A DNA stretch of 64,000 nt, from assembly GCA_009746045.1 (NCBI GenBank), contig RPFO01000115.1:186001-250000 (forward strand). Direction: 5' to 3'. Origin of the DNA: Mesostigma viride. Its lineage: Eukaryota; Streptophyta; Mesostigmatophyceae; Mesostigmatales; Mesostigmataceae. The notes under the pieces are model-generated. The model did not search any database. It saw only the letters and a program-made list of their open reading frames with translations, and was not told where the DNA came from. The position numbers and the translations under genes were made by a program. Each line of letters begins with the position of its first letter. The stretch's first letter is position 1. Positions 31,484-41,300 of the stretch are shown piece after piece.

Positions 31484-31759
31484 TAAATACCTAGGGGGGG
31501 ATGCTAGCATGCATAAATACCTAGGGGGGTGCTGGCATGCATAAATACCTAGGGGGGGGGCTGGCAAGCATAAATAGCGAGGGGGGGGGCTGGCATGCAT
31601 AAATACCTAGGGGGGGTGCTGGCATGCATAAATACCTAGGGGGGTGCTGGCATGCATAAATACCTAGGGGGGTGCTGGCATGCATAAATACCTAGGGGGG
31701 TGCTGGCATGCATAAATACCTAGGGGGGGGCTGGCATGCATAAATACCTAGGGGGGGGG
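31484..31759. repeat. 27-28 bp minisatellite with G-runs, short block
   Basis: Units of the type GCTGGCATGCATAAATACC then TAGGGGGG, with G-runs of 5-9, repeat about ten times. They are the same family as the large array at 45361-51320. Confidence 0.93.
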
Positions 31760-31950
31760 CTGCCATTCGTACCTTTTTTTCTTTTTTTCTTGTAAACAGG
31801 GGGCCGGCCTGGGGCAGCGGCGGCGGGTGGACGAAAACTGATAGCGTTCCCGTTTGTGCATCCCGTGACCACCGGCCACCAAACGGAGGCACGACACCAA
31901 GGCAGATCAAGCACCAAAGGAAGCAGCAAGGACGTTGACGTTATTAACCA
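31760..31950. repeat. Recurring spacer of about 190 bp (copy 1 of 9)
   Basis: It begins CTGCCATTCGTACC, has a T-rich tract, then a GC-rich part with GGCAGCGGCGGCGGGTGG, and ends GACGTTGACGTTATTAACCA. Further copies start at 45922, 46985, 47848, 48543, 49405, 50098 and 50961, and a degraded one lies near 52811. On the minus strand it ends in an A-rich tail, like a SINE, but I see no clear Pol III boxes. Confidence 0.85.
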
Positions 31951-32906
31951 TCCATGCATGCCAGCACCCCATGACACCCATCCACGCATGCCAGCACCCC
32001 ACTACACCCATCCACGCATGCCAGCACCCCACTTCACCCATCCATGCATGCCAGCACCCCACTACACCCATCCACGCATGCCAGCACCCCACTTCACCCA
32101 TCCATGCATGCCAGCACCCCACTACACCCATCCACGCATGCCAGCACCCCATGACACCCATCCGTGCATGCCAGCGCCCCATTACACCCATCCATGCATG
32201 CCAGCACCCCACTACACCCATCCATGCATGCCAGCACCCCATGACACCCATCCATGCATGCCAGCACCCCATGACACCCATCCATGCATGCCAGCACCCC
32301 ATGACACCCATCCATGCATGCCAGCACCCCATGACACCCATCCACGCATGCCAGCACCCCACTACACCCATCCATGCATGCCAGCACCCCATGACACCCA
32401 TCCATGCATGCCAGCACCCCATGACACCCATCCATGCATGCCAGCACCCCATGACACCCATCCATGCATGCCAGCACCCCATCACACCCATCCATGCATG
32501 CCAGCACCCCATGACACCCATCCATGCATGCCAGCACCCCATGACACCCATCCATGCATGCCAGCACCCCATGACACCCATCCACGCATGCCAGCACCCC
32601 ATGACACCCATCCATGCATGCCAGCACCCGGCCATGACACCCATCCACGCATGCCAGCACCCCACTACACCCATCCATGCATGCCAGCACCCCATGACAC
32701 CCATCCATGCATGCCAGCACCCCATGACACCCATCCATGCATGCCAGCACCCCGCCATGACACCCATCCACGCATGCCAGCACCCGGCCCATGACACCCA
32801 TCCATGCATGCCAGCACCCCATGACACCCATCCACGCATGCCAGCACCCCACTTCATCCATCCATGCATGCCAGCACCCCACTACACCCATCCACGCATG
32901 CCAGCA
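31951..32906. repeat. 30-bp minisatellite, left half
   Basis: The unit is CACCCATCCATGCATGCCAG plus CACCCCATGA. Variants are ACTACA/ACTTCA/ATTACA/ATCACA for ATGACA, and CCACGC for CCATGC. It reads as 10-residue repeats in several frames (HACQHPMTPI, MPAPHDTHPC), with no sign of being a real gene. It is interrupted at 32906 by the LTR element and resumes at 43678. Confidence 0.95.
32902..32906. other. 5-bp target-site duplication (left), CAGCA
   Basis: CAGCA directly precedes the 5' LTR, and CAGCA directly follows the 3' LTR (43678-43682). Five base pairs is the usual Ty3/gypsy target duplication length. Confidence 0.9.
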
Positions 32907-33595
32907 TGTTGCGAACCCGACCCTTTGGAACGGGCGCAACAATGGAATAAATTATGTATTTTGGCTTGTTGTCATAGTCCGTAGGACTTTGGGATTCATT
33001 TCGGGACTTAATTTGGGAATTGTCCCTTGGTCAGGATTTTTGTATGGAACTATGATAGTTTGTGTGATTCGGACCGGTTATTTTGGGCCTAGGGTGATGT
33101 TCGAGATCTTCTAGAGCTAGTAGGCCGGTGCATTCGCGCCGCGCTGCGTACTTTACAGCTGGTTGAGATATTGTACTCATGCGTGGATTCTGTAGCCAGC
33201 TGGCGAGGGTCGATGTCGACCCGAGGATCTTGTGTGGACTGCATGCTTTGGAATTCGCTGGAAGGTCGGCGCCATGTCGGCGCCCCTTGCCAGCTTGGTG
33301 GCAGACCTAGGTGAAATTGGTCCGAGGACGAGAGTCTCGTCCTCTTGGTTCGGAATAAAGTGTGTGTTATCACCTGTCTGAACCTGGGGCATAATTCCAA
33401 CTGCATTTGGTGGCTCTATCCTGAATGTGGGTTGTGTAGATTAATGCAATATTAATCACCGTGAGCCGTAGCAGTGTAAATGCCGCAACTGCTCCGTTAA
33501 TACCACTCCCGGAGAGTGGTGAGCGGTTGACCCAGATTTCCATATTAACCACCCTAACATAGGATCTTTCGCACGACCCGGATGGGTTCGTTACA
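32907..33595 (+). repeat. 5' LTR
   Basis: It starts TGTTGCGAACCC and ends GGTTCGTTACA, with canonical TG...CA ends. It contains AATAAA at 33354-33359, just after a 10-bp perfect inverted repeat (33324-33333 with 33335-33344). This is compatible with a polyadenylation region. Confidence 0.95.
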
Positions 33596-33596
33596 C

Positions 33597-33614
33597 TGGT
33601 TATCGGAGGTTAGG
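33597..33614 (+). other. Candidate primer-binding site
   Basis: The sequence TGGTTATCGGAGGTTAGG begins one base after the LTR. It starts with the TGG expected to pair with a tRNA 3' CCA end. I cannot say which tRNA without the organism's tRNA set. Confidence 0.5.
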
Positions 33615-34231
33615 TTAGGGGAGTTTAGAATGGCGGCCCGGAGCCGTGCGTAACCTAGGCAAGGCATCGAGCTGAACGGGTTCAGCCAGCCCAGCAAAGG
33701 GGTGCTGATCGAGCCCGGGGTCGTCATAGCCGCCAGCGTCGCAGCCAGGGGCGCCATCCTAAACCGCCTAGCCCATCGTTGGGTGTTCAAGGACGCTAGA
33801 CGTCCATGAGCGAGGTAAGAAGTTAGAGATTCTAGGATTTCCTTCTTGCCCTTCCCGTCTTACCCACGCGCGTAGAAACGGGGTTTCTGTTTTCTGTCGT
33901 GCTCTTTATTCATGTTTGTGCTTGTTGGTGAATGGGTCGCCCCGGAGGCAGACCTTCGTGAGCTGTGGGCGGACCCCCGGAGGGCAACGCTGCTTACAGC
34001 TCGAGGGTAGTCACCGGCTGGCCGTTGCCTTACTGTGTTGCCGGTGGCTGTACCTCAACGTTTTTCGTACTGTCTGTGAACGTCCTGTTTCTGCCTTGTG
34101 TTTCTCTCTCGCTGTGAGCACGTCACCTGCACGTAGAGGTAACCTGGGTGGGCTTTCCTTCCTTTCTTTCCCCTTCCTGCATTGCCTGCTGTAATACCAT
34201 GTGATATTGCTTTATACCTAATCGGTAGTTC

Positions 34232-34585
34232 ATGGGAACCTCTCGCAGCAGACGTAATAATGAAGGAGGATATAGACGTATTAATCAAGGAGGTAGATCC
34301 CAATACCTATACTATGCAGTAGCACACGACGGGGCCACAGGCCAACCAGGAATTTTCTATAGTTGGGCTGCGTGTAGTAATCATATTAAGGATAAAGTCT
34401 TACACCCAGCGTCGTTAGCTAGATGGCAGGGATTTAATACATTAGCGGAGGCAGATCAGTTTATTAGAGATAATATGCCCCTCCCAGAAGGGCTGCACCA
34501 GCATAGGCGTGTCACCCAGATCCCAGCACAGGATGTGTTGCGTGCACTGGAGCAGCTTCACCTGGGCCCATCCTCTAGGGCATAA
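34232..34585 (+). CDS. RNase H1 hybrid-binding / viroplasmin-like small protein, leader ORF of the LTR element
   Basis: This is a 117-residue intact frame in the leader between the LTR and gag. Residues about 26-80 read YYAVAHDGATGQPGIFYSW, then SNHIKDKVLHPASLARWQGF, then NTLAEADQFI. This follows the pattern of the N-terminal hybrid-binding domain of eukaryotic RNase H1 and of caulimovirus viroplasmin: a YYAV-type first strand, G-IY-W, and a final FxTxxEAxxFI helix. In RNase H1 that domain binds RNA/DNA hybrids. I infer a role in handling reverse-transcription intermediates. A separate leader ORF of this type before gag is not standard for chromoviruses. Confidence 0.7.
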   Translation: MGTSRSRRNNEGGYRRINQGGRSQYLYYAVAHDGATGQPGIFYSWAACSNHIKDKVLHPASLARWQGFNTLAEADQFIRDNMPLPEGLHQHRRVTQIPAQDVLRALEQLHLGPSSRA

Positions 34586-34769
34586 GCCCCACTATCACTA
34601 CTAGATACCAGTATATAGTGATACTAACTACTAGCTTAGCTACAATAGTTAGCAGATAATATATAATTACTATTAGAAGTAGTTGTGGCTTCCTCTTCTC
34701 TCTCTTGCTTGCCTGTGTTGGGGAGGTATTGTGTAAGGTACTGGTGCTGGTACGGTACTCGGGCCCAAA

Positions 34770-36980
34770 ATGCCTAAGAAGCGAGGTGGTGGTAAAGCAC
34801 AGCCCCCGGAGGGCCGTAGAGAGACACAGTCCCCGGAGGACAATAGCAGGGAAGAACAGGAAATAGCTAGCACGGCTAGTCGGAGTTCCAGTGGGTCCCG
34901 GAGATCCGAGGCAGCCGCTAGGGTTACCGCACAACGGCAGACGACTCTTGAGACGCAGCTAGAACAAGCTGCCCTAGGGTTTGGTCAGCAACAGCAGTCG
35001 CCGCAGCGACAGCATCAGCCTCAGCAGTCGCCGCAGCGACAGCATCAGTCTCAGCAGTCGCCGCAGCGACAGCAGCAGTCGCAGCAGCAGCAGCAGCAGT
35101 CGGAGCAACAGCGACAGCCCCAGCAGCAATCGCGGCCACGACCGACTGAGCATCTGGGCGAATGGAACAGGGTACCTCCCACGCAGCGACCACCATCCGT
35201 GGAAGTTGTGCCGGAGGAAGATGAAGATATAGAGGTCGCTTTTAGCCCGGTAGCTAGCTCGCCGTTCGCTCCGCCGCCTGAGTTCGTGCAGCCCTCTCAA
35301 TTGGGGGCATACGCGCGTGGCCGCCCGAGCCTGACTCACCCTTGGGCAGGGCGTGGCCGCGGCGGGCCGGGGCCGGGCCCTGGAAGGGATCCCCGTCGGG
35401 TCTCCTTTGGAGCGCACGAGAGCTGGTCCAGACCCCCACCGCAGACGTCAGGGTCGGCCCACGTGCAGTACGATCCCGAGGAGGAGGACTATGCTCCCCC
35501 GGGCCCCTTTCCTTACGTATCCACCTCCCTCCCAGCAAGGAGCGCGCCCACCAACGCTAACTTCAGCCGGCTGCCCCTGGATGACCCCGGTTATGAGCAT
35601 CCCACGTCCGTTCGCGTTCGGCGTGAGTCGGCCCCCTTTGCGTCACAACGGATGTCCGCTGACTACGCGCCCCGCCGAGTATCCGGCGACTTCGATCCCG
35701 AGCGTGCGGAGGACACCTTCGTGTCCCAACGTGGGCATGACCAAACTGCAGGAAGGGGTTCGCACCAGGAGATGCGGACGCGGTGTCACCATCCCCTCAC
35801 CTTTTCTAGCCCCGCGTACTGCAGCAAGGGTGGCCCCCTGCGACCTGACCCTGTCAAGGCGCCGCCTATGCCAGATTTTAAGGCGGTGCCCAAGCTCCAT
35901 GCGGGCATGACTCCCCGTGAGATTGACGAGTGGGCTCGTATGTGGCAACAGTTGTACACTGTATGGTGTGAACACCATGAGTGGCAGCTGGCCACCAAGG
36001 TTCTGATCCCCTACGTGGTGGTGAAGTGTATGGACCCATCAGTGGTCGGGATGCTTAACGTTGAGAGTGTGGCGGCCCAGTCATACCCGCAGACGGTCGA
36101 GGAACTGCACGAGCGCATCCGGCGCAAGCTCATCCCTCCCGGCTATCGACTGACCGAGCGGTTTGAGTTCGGCCGCCTACGTCAGGGCAACACTGACTTG
36201 GCGGAGTTCCTCACCACTTTTGATTCCTTTGCGGCGCGGTTGACCGGGGACCTGACGTGGACCGAGTACAAGATTCGGTTTTTGGAGGCCATCCATCCCG
36301 ACCTCCTCGCTGAGGTTAAGAAGCACTATGCCGAGGTTCCCTGGGACAAGCTTGACATCCACGCTGTCCAGCAGTACCTTCTACAGGTGGCCGACGTCGT
36401 CAAGCAGCCGCGCTACACCAGCACCCGCCGGTTCGCCTCATCCACGATGACACGCCGTGTCCACTTCACTGAGGTGGAACCCGACCCGTCGGAGGGGGAG
36501 GAGTCCAATGACGACGAGCAGCCGGCTGCCCAACTGCACGCCATCGATGCGTCCAAAGCCCGCTGTTTCATGTGTCACGAGGTCGGGCACCTCAAGAAGG
36601 ATTGCCCGCGCCTCAAGGCGCGCACCAGCACGGCGACGGAGGCCACCAAGGAGGCCCCCAAGTTTTCTGGTCCCGCCTTTGAGAGGCGCCCAGCGCCGGC
36701 AGCGCGGGATGCTCGCCCGCGCAACGCAGGCGCGCGGGCTGCCAAGCTGCGCGACGCGCGCACGCAGCCCAACCAGTTCCAGACACCCCGCTTCCCAGCA
36801 TCGTTCTCTCGGACAGTGCGCGAGCTCAATGAGATCCTGGCGCAGCAACAGGCGTCCGAGGCTGGAGGTGACGAGTATGAGGCGCTCAACCCCGGCGACG
36901 ACGACGACTCGGATGAGGGGGAAGGGGGGACCGGAAGGTCGGACGAGGCGGCCTCCCGGCCCCGCGATCCTCGCGCGTAG
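34770..36980 (+). CDS. gag: Gag polyprotein of the chromovirus
   Basis: The frame is 736 residues from ATG 34770, ending in TAG at 36978-36980. The N-terminal third is disordered and Gln/Ser/Pro-rich, with Q-rich runs near residues 70-130. Residues about 370-560 form a retrotransposon gag-type helical domain (PREIDEWARMWQQLYTVWCE through RFEFGRLRQGNTDLAEFLTT). A CCHC zinc knuckle, CFMCHEVGHLKKDC, lies near residue 598, and a basic then acidic tail follows. Gag forms the particle and packages RNA. The pol frame lies at -1 relative to gag, so pol is probably made as a Gag-Pol fusion. Confidence 0.92.
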   Translation: MPKKRGGGKAQPPEGRRETQSPEDNSREEQEIASTASRSSSGSRRSEAAARVTAQRQTTLETQLEQAALGFGQQQQSPQRQHQPQQSPQRQHQSQQSPQRQQQSQQQQQQSEQQRQPQQQSRPRPTEHLGEWNRVPPTQRPPSVEVVPEEDEDIEVAFSPVASSPFAPPPEFVQPSQLGAYARGRPSLTHPWAGRGRGGPGPGPGRDPRRVSFGAHESWSRPPPQTSGSAHVQYDPEEEDYAPPGPFPYVSTSLPARSAPTNANFSRLPLDDPGYEHPTSVRVRRESAPFASQRMSADYAPRRVSGDFDPERAEDTFVSQRGHDQTAGRGSHQEMRTRCHHPLTFSSPAYCSKGGPLRPDPVKAPPMPDFKAVPKLHAGMTPREIDEWARMWQQLYTVWCEHHEWQLATKVLIPYVVVKCMDPSVVGMLNVESVAAQSYPQTVEELHERIRRKLIPPGYRLTERFEFGRLRQGNTDLAEFLTTFDSFAARLTGDLTWTEYKIRFLEAIHPDLLAEVKKHYAEVPWDKLDIHAVQQYLLQVADVVKQPRYTSTRRFASSTMTRRVHFTEVEPDPSEGEESNDDEQPAAQLHAIDASKARCFMCHEVGHLKKDCPRLKARTSTATEATKEAPKFSGPAFERRPAPAARDARPRNAGARAAKLRDARTQPNQFQTPRFPASFSRTVRELNEILAQQQASEAGGDEYEALNPGDDDDSDEGEGGTGRSDEAASRPRDPRA
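36917..36980 (+). other. Gag/pol overlap: probable -1 frameshift region
   Basis: The pol frame is open only after a TGA at 36914-36916, and gag stops at 36978-36980. Any shift must therefore occur within about 60 nt. The only homopolymer there is a run of six G at 36924-36929, spanning two Gly codons in the gag frame. The pol frame has no ATG near its start; its first possible near-cognate codon is GTG at 36980, overlapping the gag stop. Confidence 0.5.
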
Positions 36981-39900
36981 TGCCCCTTCCCACAGGGGTA
37001 GAAGTAGGAGTAGACTTAGTCAACCAGGTAGAACAGCCGCCTGCACCGGATGTGGGCGCGGCCACCCCTGAGGCCGATGTAGCGTTAGTCAATAATGTAG
37101 ATAGGACGGGCGGGCAGGCCCCAGCGGTCTCCTTGCCCTCTTCAGATGCAGGCGTGTCGGCGACCGCGGTCGACCCCGCTTCAGCCAATAGTGTAGATAG
37201 GTCTAGCGGACAGGCCCCGGAGGCCTCGCCGCCCTATGCTTCACCAAGCACCAGAACACTTTTAATCTTCAGTGGTGGACTGGCGCTCCCTACCACCACA
37301 CTTGACCCGTTTCTGAAGGAGAAGACGATCCTGGATGTTAAGTTTATGGTGGATACGGGGGCGACCACATCCTTTATCCATGAGGCCCTTGTGCGACGCG
37401 CTGGCTACACGATTCGACCACACCCGACGCCCATCAACGTCCGGTATGCCGATGGTAACAAGCACCCGTCACCTGGCCTCGTGGACCTCAAGGCGGTTGT
37501 CCAGGGCATACCAGTGGAGGTAACAGCCACAGTGGCGCCGCTGGGCGCCGCTGACATCATCCTGGGCGTTGATTGGCAGGACGCCCAGGACGTGACGATC
37601 AGTGTCAAGCGACGGGTGGTTTGGTTCCCTGATGGCTCCTTCTGGTGCCCACGGCACGAGTATCTGGCGCACGGCACCGAGGTGCACAACGTTCAGCACG
37701 ACGCGGGGCCCGAGAAGCCACGACGCCATGCATCTCAGATGCTGATGAGCAGCAAGACGCTCGCGCGCAACCTGCAGAAGGGCAAGGAGTACTACATGTA
37801 CCGCCTTGACTCTGTGCCCCTGCTTGAGGAGCTGCTGGAGATCGGCACCGACTTCACTGACGACGAGATCGCGCGCTACAACGCCATCCTGGCCAAGCGG
37901 GAGAAGCTGTTCGACGAGTCTACACCGCAGTTTCCCCCGCCCCGTTCTGTGCTGCACCATATCCGCCTCAAGGAAGGCTTCGGGCCCACCACGTCCCCGA
38001 TGTACCGGATGGGGCCAGTCGAGCTGATGGAGCTCAAGAAGATCCTGATGGCCCTCCTTGAGCGTGGTCTGATTGAGCCCAGTAACAGCCCTTTCTCCGC
38101 TGGGGTACTCCTAGTGCCCAAGCCTGGGGGCAAGTGGCGGCTCGTCACCGACTACAGGAAGCTCAACGCGATCACTGTCAAGTCCAAGTACCCGCTCCCG
38201 CGCATTGATGACATCTTCAATCGAGTGCAGGGCGCCACCTGCTTCACGGTGATCGACTGCGCCGATGGGTTTTGGCAGCTCCGCATCGCTGAAGAGGACT
38301 GTCACAAGACGGCCTTCAATACGCCATACGGACACTACCAGTTCCGTGTGGCGGCGATGGGGCTTTGCAACTCACCAGCCAGCTTCCAGATGCTCATGAA
38401 CGACATCTTGCGGCCCGTCATGGGGACTGCACACCTGCCACAGGTATCCAGTGACCTGCGCGACCCTCGCAAGGGGGACAAGCCGCCCTGGTCCTGGAAA
38501 CGCACTTGCGCTTTGGCCTATCTGGATGACATCCTCGTGTACTCCAAGACCTTCGAGGAGCACCTGGAGGACGTCGATACGGTCCTGCGCATTATGGAGG
38601 ACGAGCATCTCTCGGCCCGCAGGGCTAAGGTCCGTGCGGGGCGCAGCGTCCCGTTCCTGGGCCACACGCTTTCAGCGGCAGGCGTGGCCACGGACCCGGA
38701 GAAGATCGCCTCTGTCCAACAGTGGCCAGCTCCGACAGACGTGAAGGGCGTGCGTAGCTTTCTGGGGATTGCGTCATACTATCGACGCTTCATCCCCCGG
38801 TTTGCCACGATCGCGTCGCCCATCAACGCTCTCCTCAAGAAGGGCGTATCCTTCGTCTGGTCGGCACAGTGCCAGCAGGCCTTTGAGGCCCTCAAGGCCA
38901 GTTTGACCGCGGCACCCGTGCTCGTGCTCCCAGACCCGTCCCTTCCTTTTGTGGTTGCGACGGATGCGAGCAAGGTGGCTATCGGCGGGGTCCTCTTGCA
39001 GGACCAAGGCAAGGGCTTGCAACCGGTTGAGTACATCTCCCGCACAATGATCCCCGCCGAGCGGAACTATCCGGTCCACCAGCAAGAGCTGTTGGCTGTG
39101 GTCTACTGTTGCCACACATGGCGCCACCACCTGTTGGGCGCGCAGTTTGATGTTGCAGTCAGCGAGACAGGGGACCTCGACCCCGCCCGTTTGATTATTC
39201 ACACCGACCATAGGCCCCTGACCCACCTCTTGACGCAGCCAAATCTGACGCCCCGTCAGGCCAGGTGGATGGAGTACCTTTCCCAGTTTGCCCCTTTTAA
39301 GATCCAGTATGTGAAGGGTGCGGACAACGTGGTGCCCGACGCCCTCTCCCGTCGTGCTGACTACTGGTTCTATGAGGACATGGGGGTGCTCCATACCACC
39401 TGTGAGGAGGCGCCTGGCGCCCCGCTCTACGATGACCTCCCACGGTCGCCGCGGGCGCGCCACCTGTTTCACATGAGTCATACCACTCCGGATGCCTTGT
39501 CGCCCCCCGATGGCGACGACGACCAGCGCGTGGACGCGCGGTCCCCCGGGGAAGGGGAGGGGTCCCACACACGGGTTCCCCTTGGCGCTGTGGCTCAGGC
39601 TATTTTTCATCTGGAACCTCTTGGATCCCCGGTGGTCGTGTCTGAGTACCTACACTCGGCGCTGGACCAACCGGAGGAGGAGGACGAGGCCGATGCGTAT
39701 ACGGTCACTTCCCCCCTGGAGATGCTGATCAGCCGCTTCACGGTTACCGAGCCGGCCGCCTTGGAGGTGATCAAGTCACACCCCAAGATGATGGGTAGGC
39801 TCCCGTGCAAGTTCCAAGAGGGTCGCCTATACGTCATGGTGCGCCCGGACACGTGGCGCCTCTACATACCCGAGCTCTGTCGAGCAGCCTTGCTCCACGA

Positions 39901-41221
39901 GCTCCACGACTCCCTAGTCGGCGGTCACCAGGGCATTGGGCGACTGCTACCAAGGGCACGTCGTCACTTCTACTGGCCTGGCATGAAGGACTACATTGCG
40001 GCCTATATACGCGAATGCCCGTCGTGCCAGATAGCCAAGTCCCAGAACACGGGTACTCAGGCTGTCCCAAAGACGCTACCTGATCCCCTGGGTCCCTGGG
40101 ACTCGATCCAGATGGATTTCGTCGGCCCCTTTAAGAAGACCAAGAACGGCAACAGCAAGATCTTGGTGTTCGTGGACCGACTCACGCGCATGTGTCACCT
40201 GGCCCCCTGTCCGGCTGACCTCACGGCCGAGGGGTGTGCCAAACTGTACCTCAACCACGTCTTCCGGTTCCACGGGCTCAGCCGCCAGTTCATCTCGGAC
40301 CGGGACACGCTCTTCACCGCCCGGTTCTGGCAGGAGTTCTTCGACTGCCTGGGAACCAAGGTGTCGCTAGGGACGGCTTATCACAGCTCGTCCTCCCATC
40401 TGGTGGAGCGACTCAACCGCACGGTACAGGAAACCATGCGCCATTACACCGACGAGGTGGGCAGCAACTGGGAGGAGTTGCTGTGCTTGGTGGAGTTCTC
40501 CTTGAACAACGCACCACAGGCAGCCCATGGCCTAACCCCGTTCTTTCTCAACACGGGAAGGCATCCGCTGACGCCGACCGACTTGCTGACGAGTCCGGCG
40601 CTGGCGGAACCGGAGGTGCTGCGCACTACTCTGGCGGGCGTGAGCAGCCTGCTGGAAAAGATGCGCCAAGCTCACAACAGTGCGGTTAAAGGGTACCGGG
40701 CCGCTGCCGAGCGCAACATGGCTCGCGTGGAAGGCAAGCGGGACTCTAGAGCACCGGACATCGAGGTCGGGGACTGGGTCCTGGTAGAGGGACCCCAGCT
40801 CGGTCGATTCTCCCAGAAGGTGGAAGGGGAGCTCAAAACGAAGCTCCGGCCCATGTACCTGGGGCCCCACCAAGTGCTGGAGAAATGGGATGATGTCATG
40901 TTCAAGGTGGACGTGCCCATCTCATGGGGCACCGCGACAACCTTCCACCGCGACCAGCTCAAGCTGTACCACCAGAACTCGATCCAGGGTAGACTCAATC
41001 CCCCGGCTCCGGTGGAATACGACCCGGAGACAGGGGAACAGGAGGACGAGGTCGAGGAGATTGTCGCCCATCGCGATTTCGGGCGTGGTCGTCAACGCCA
41101 ATATCGGATCCGGTGGAAGTTTACTAGATATGGGGCAGAGGCCTCTTGGCGGACGGAGAAGGAGCTCTCTGGCTGCAAGCGGTTGCTAGACGCGTACAAG
41201 AAGGCCCACAGGTTGCACTAG
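36980..41221 (+). CDS. pol: Pol polyprotein: protease, reverse transcriptase, RNase H, integrase, chromodomain
   Basis: About 1413 residues are intact. In order: aspartic protease with DTGA near residue 125; reverse transcriptase from about 340, with KWRLVTDYRKLNAITVKSKY and the catalytic YLDD at about 514-517; RNase H with VVATDASKVAIGG near 660 and HTDHRPL near 740; integrase with an HHCC zinc site (LHELHDSLVGGHQG to CPSCQ, about 970-1013) and catalytic Asp, Asp, Glu in QMDFVG (about 1045), SDRDTLF (about 1106) and HLVERLNR (about 1143). A C-terminal chromodomain (about 1345-1400, YRIRWKFTRYGAEASWRTEK) probably guides integration to modified chromatin. All key catalytic residues are present. 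The start shown is a GTG and only marks the open frame; translation is presumably by frameshift from gag. Confidence 0.95.
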   Translation: MPLPTGVEVGVDLVNQVEQPPAPDVGAATPEADVALVNNVDRTGGQAPAVSLPSSDAGVSATAVDPASANSVDRSSGQAPEASPPYASPSTRTLLIFSGGLALPTTTLDPFLKEKTILDVKFMVDTGATTSFIHEALVRRAGYTIRPHPTPINVRYADGNKHPSPGLVDLKAVVQGIPVEVTATVAPLGAADIILGVDWQDAQDVTISVKRRVVWFPDGSFWCPRHEYLAHGTEVHNVQHDAGPEKPRRHASQMLMSSKTLARNLQKGKEYYMYRLDSVPLLEELLEIGTDFTDDEIARYNAILAKREKLFDESTPQFPPPRSVLHHIRLKEGFGPTTSPMYRMGPVELMELKKILMALLERGLIEPSNSPFSAGVLLVPKPGGKWRLVTDYRKLNAITVKSKYPLPRIDDIFNRVQGATCFTVIDCADGFWQLRIAEEDCHKTAFNTPYGHYQFRVAAMGLCNSPASFQMLMNDILRPVMGTAHLPQVSSDLRDPRKGDKPPWSWKRTCALAYLDDILVYSKTFEEHLEDVDTVLRIMEDEHLSARRAKVRAGRSVPFLGHTLSAAGVATDPEKIASVQQWPAPTDVKGVRSFLGIASYYRRFIPRFATIASPINALLKKGVSFVWSAQCQQAFEALKASLTAAPVLVLPDPSLPFVVATDASKVAIGGVLLQDQGKGLQPVEYISRTMIPAERNYPVHQQELLAVVYCCHTWRHHLLGAQFDVAVSETGDLDPARLIIHTDHRPLTHLLTQPNLTPRQARWMEYLSQFAPFKIQYVKGADNVVPDALSRRADYWFYEDMGVLHTTCEEAPGAPLYDDLPRSPRARHLFHMSHTTPDALSPPDGDDDQRVDARSPGEGEGSHTRVPLGAVAQAIFHLEPLGSPVVVSEYLHSALDQPEEEDEADAYTVTSPLEMLISRFTVTEPAALEVIKSHPKMMGRLPCKFQEGRLYVMVRPDTWRLYIPELCRAALLHELHDSLVGGHQGIGRLLPRARRHFYWPGMKDYIAAYIRECPSCQIAKSQNTGTQAVPKTLPDPLGPWDSIQMDFVGPFKKTKNGNSKILVFVDRLTRMCHLAPCPADLTAEGCAKLYLNHVFRFHGLSRQFISDRDTLFTARFWQEFFDCLGTKVSLGTAYHSSSSHLVERLNRTVQETMRHYTDEVGSNWEELLCLVEFSLNNAPQAAHGLTPFFLNTGRHPLTPTDLLTSPALAEPEVLRTTLAGVSSLLEKMRQAHNSAVKGYRAAAERNMARVEGKRDSRAPDIEVGDWVLVEGPQLGRFSQKVEGELKTKLRPMYLGPHQVLEKWDDVMFKVDVPISWGTATTFHRDQLKLYHQNSIQGRLNPPAPVEYDPETGEQEDEVEEIVAHRDFGRGRQRQYRIRWKFTRYGAEASWRTEKELSGCKRLLDAYKKAHRLH

Positions 41222-41300
41222 AGGTATGTACATACACATAGAGGTATGTACATACCACAGGTACACCGTACACTAGTCGGTATGACACCGGTACTCACAG

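Noticed and set aside
30746-31600. Pro/Ser/Leu-rich 284-codon frame
   Set aside because: It is a translation of the purine octamer array running into the minisatellite.
31856-32984. Long Pro/His/Met/Thr repeat proteins on both strands
   Set aside because: The 30-bp unit is a multiple of three with few stops and reads open in several frames equally. There is no unique protein sequence at either end.
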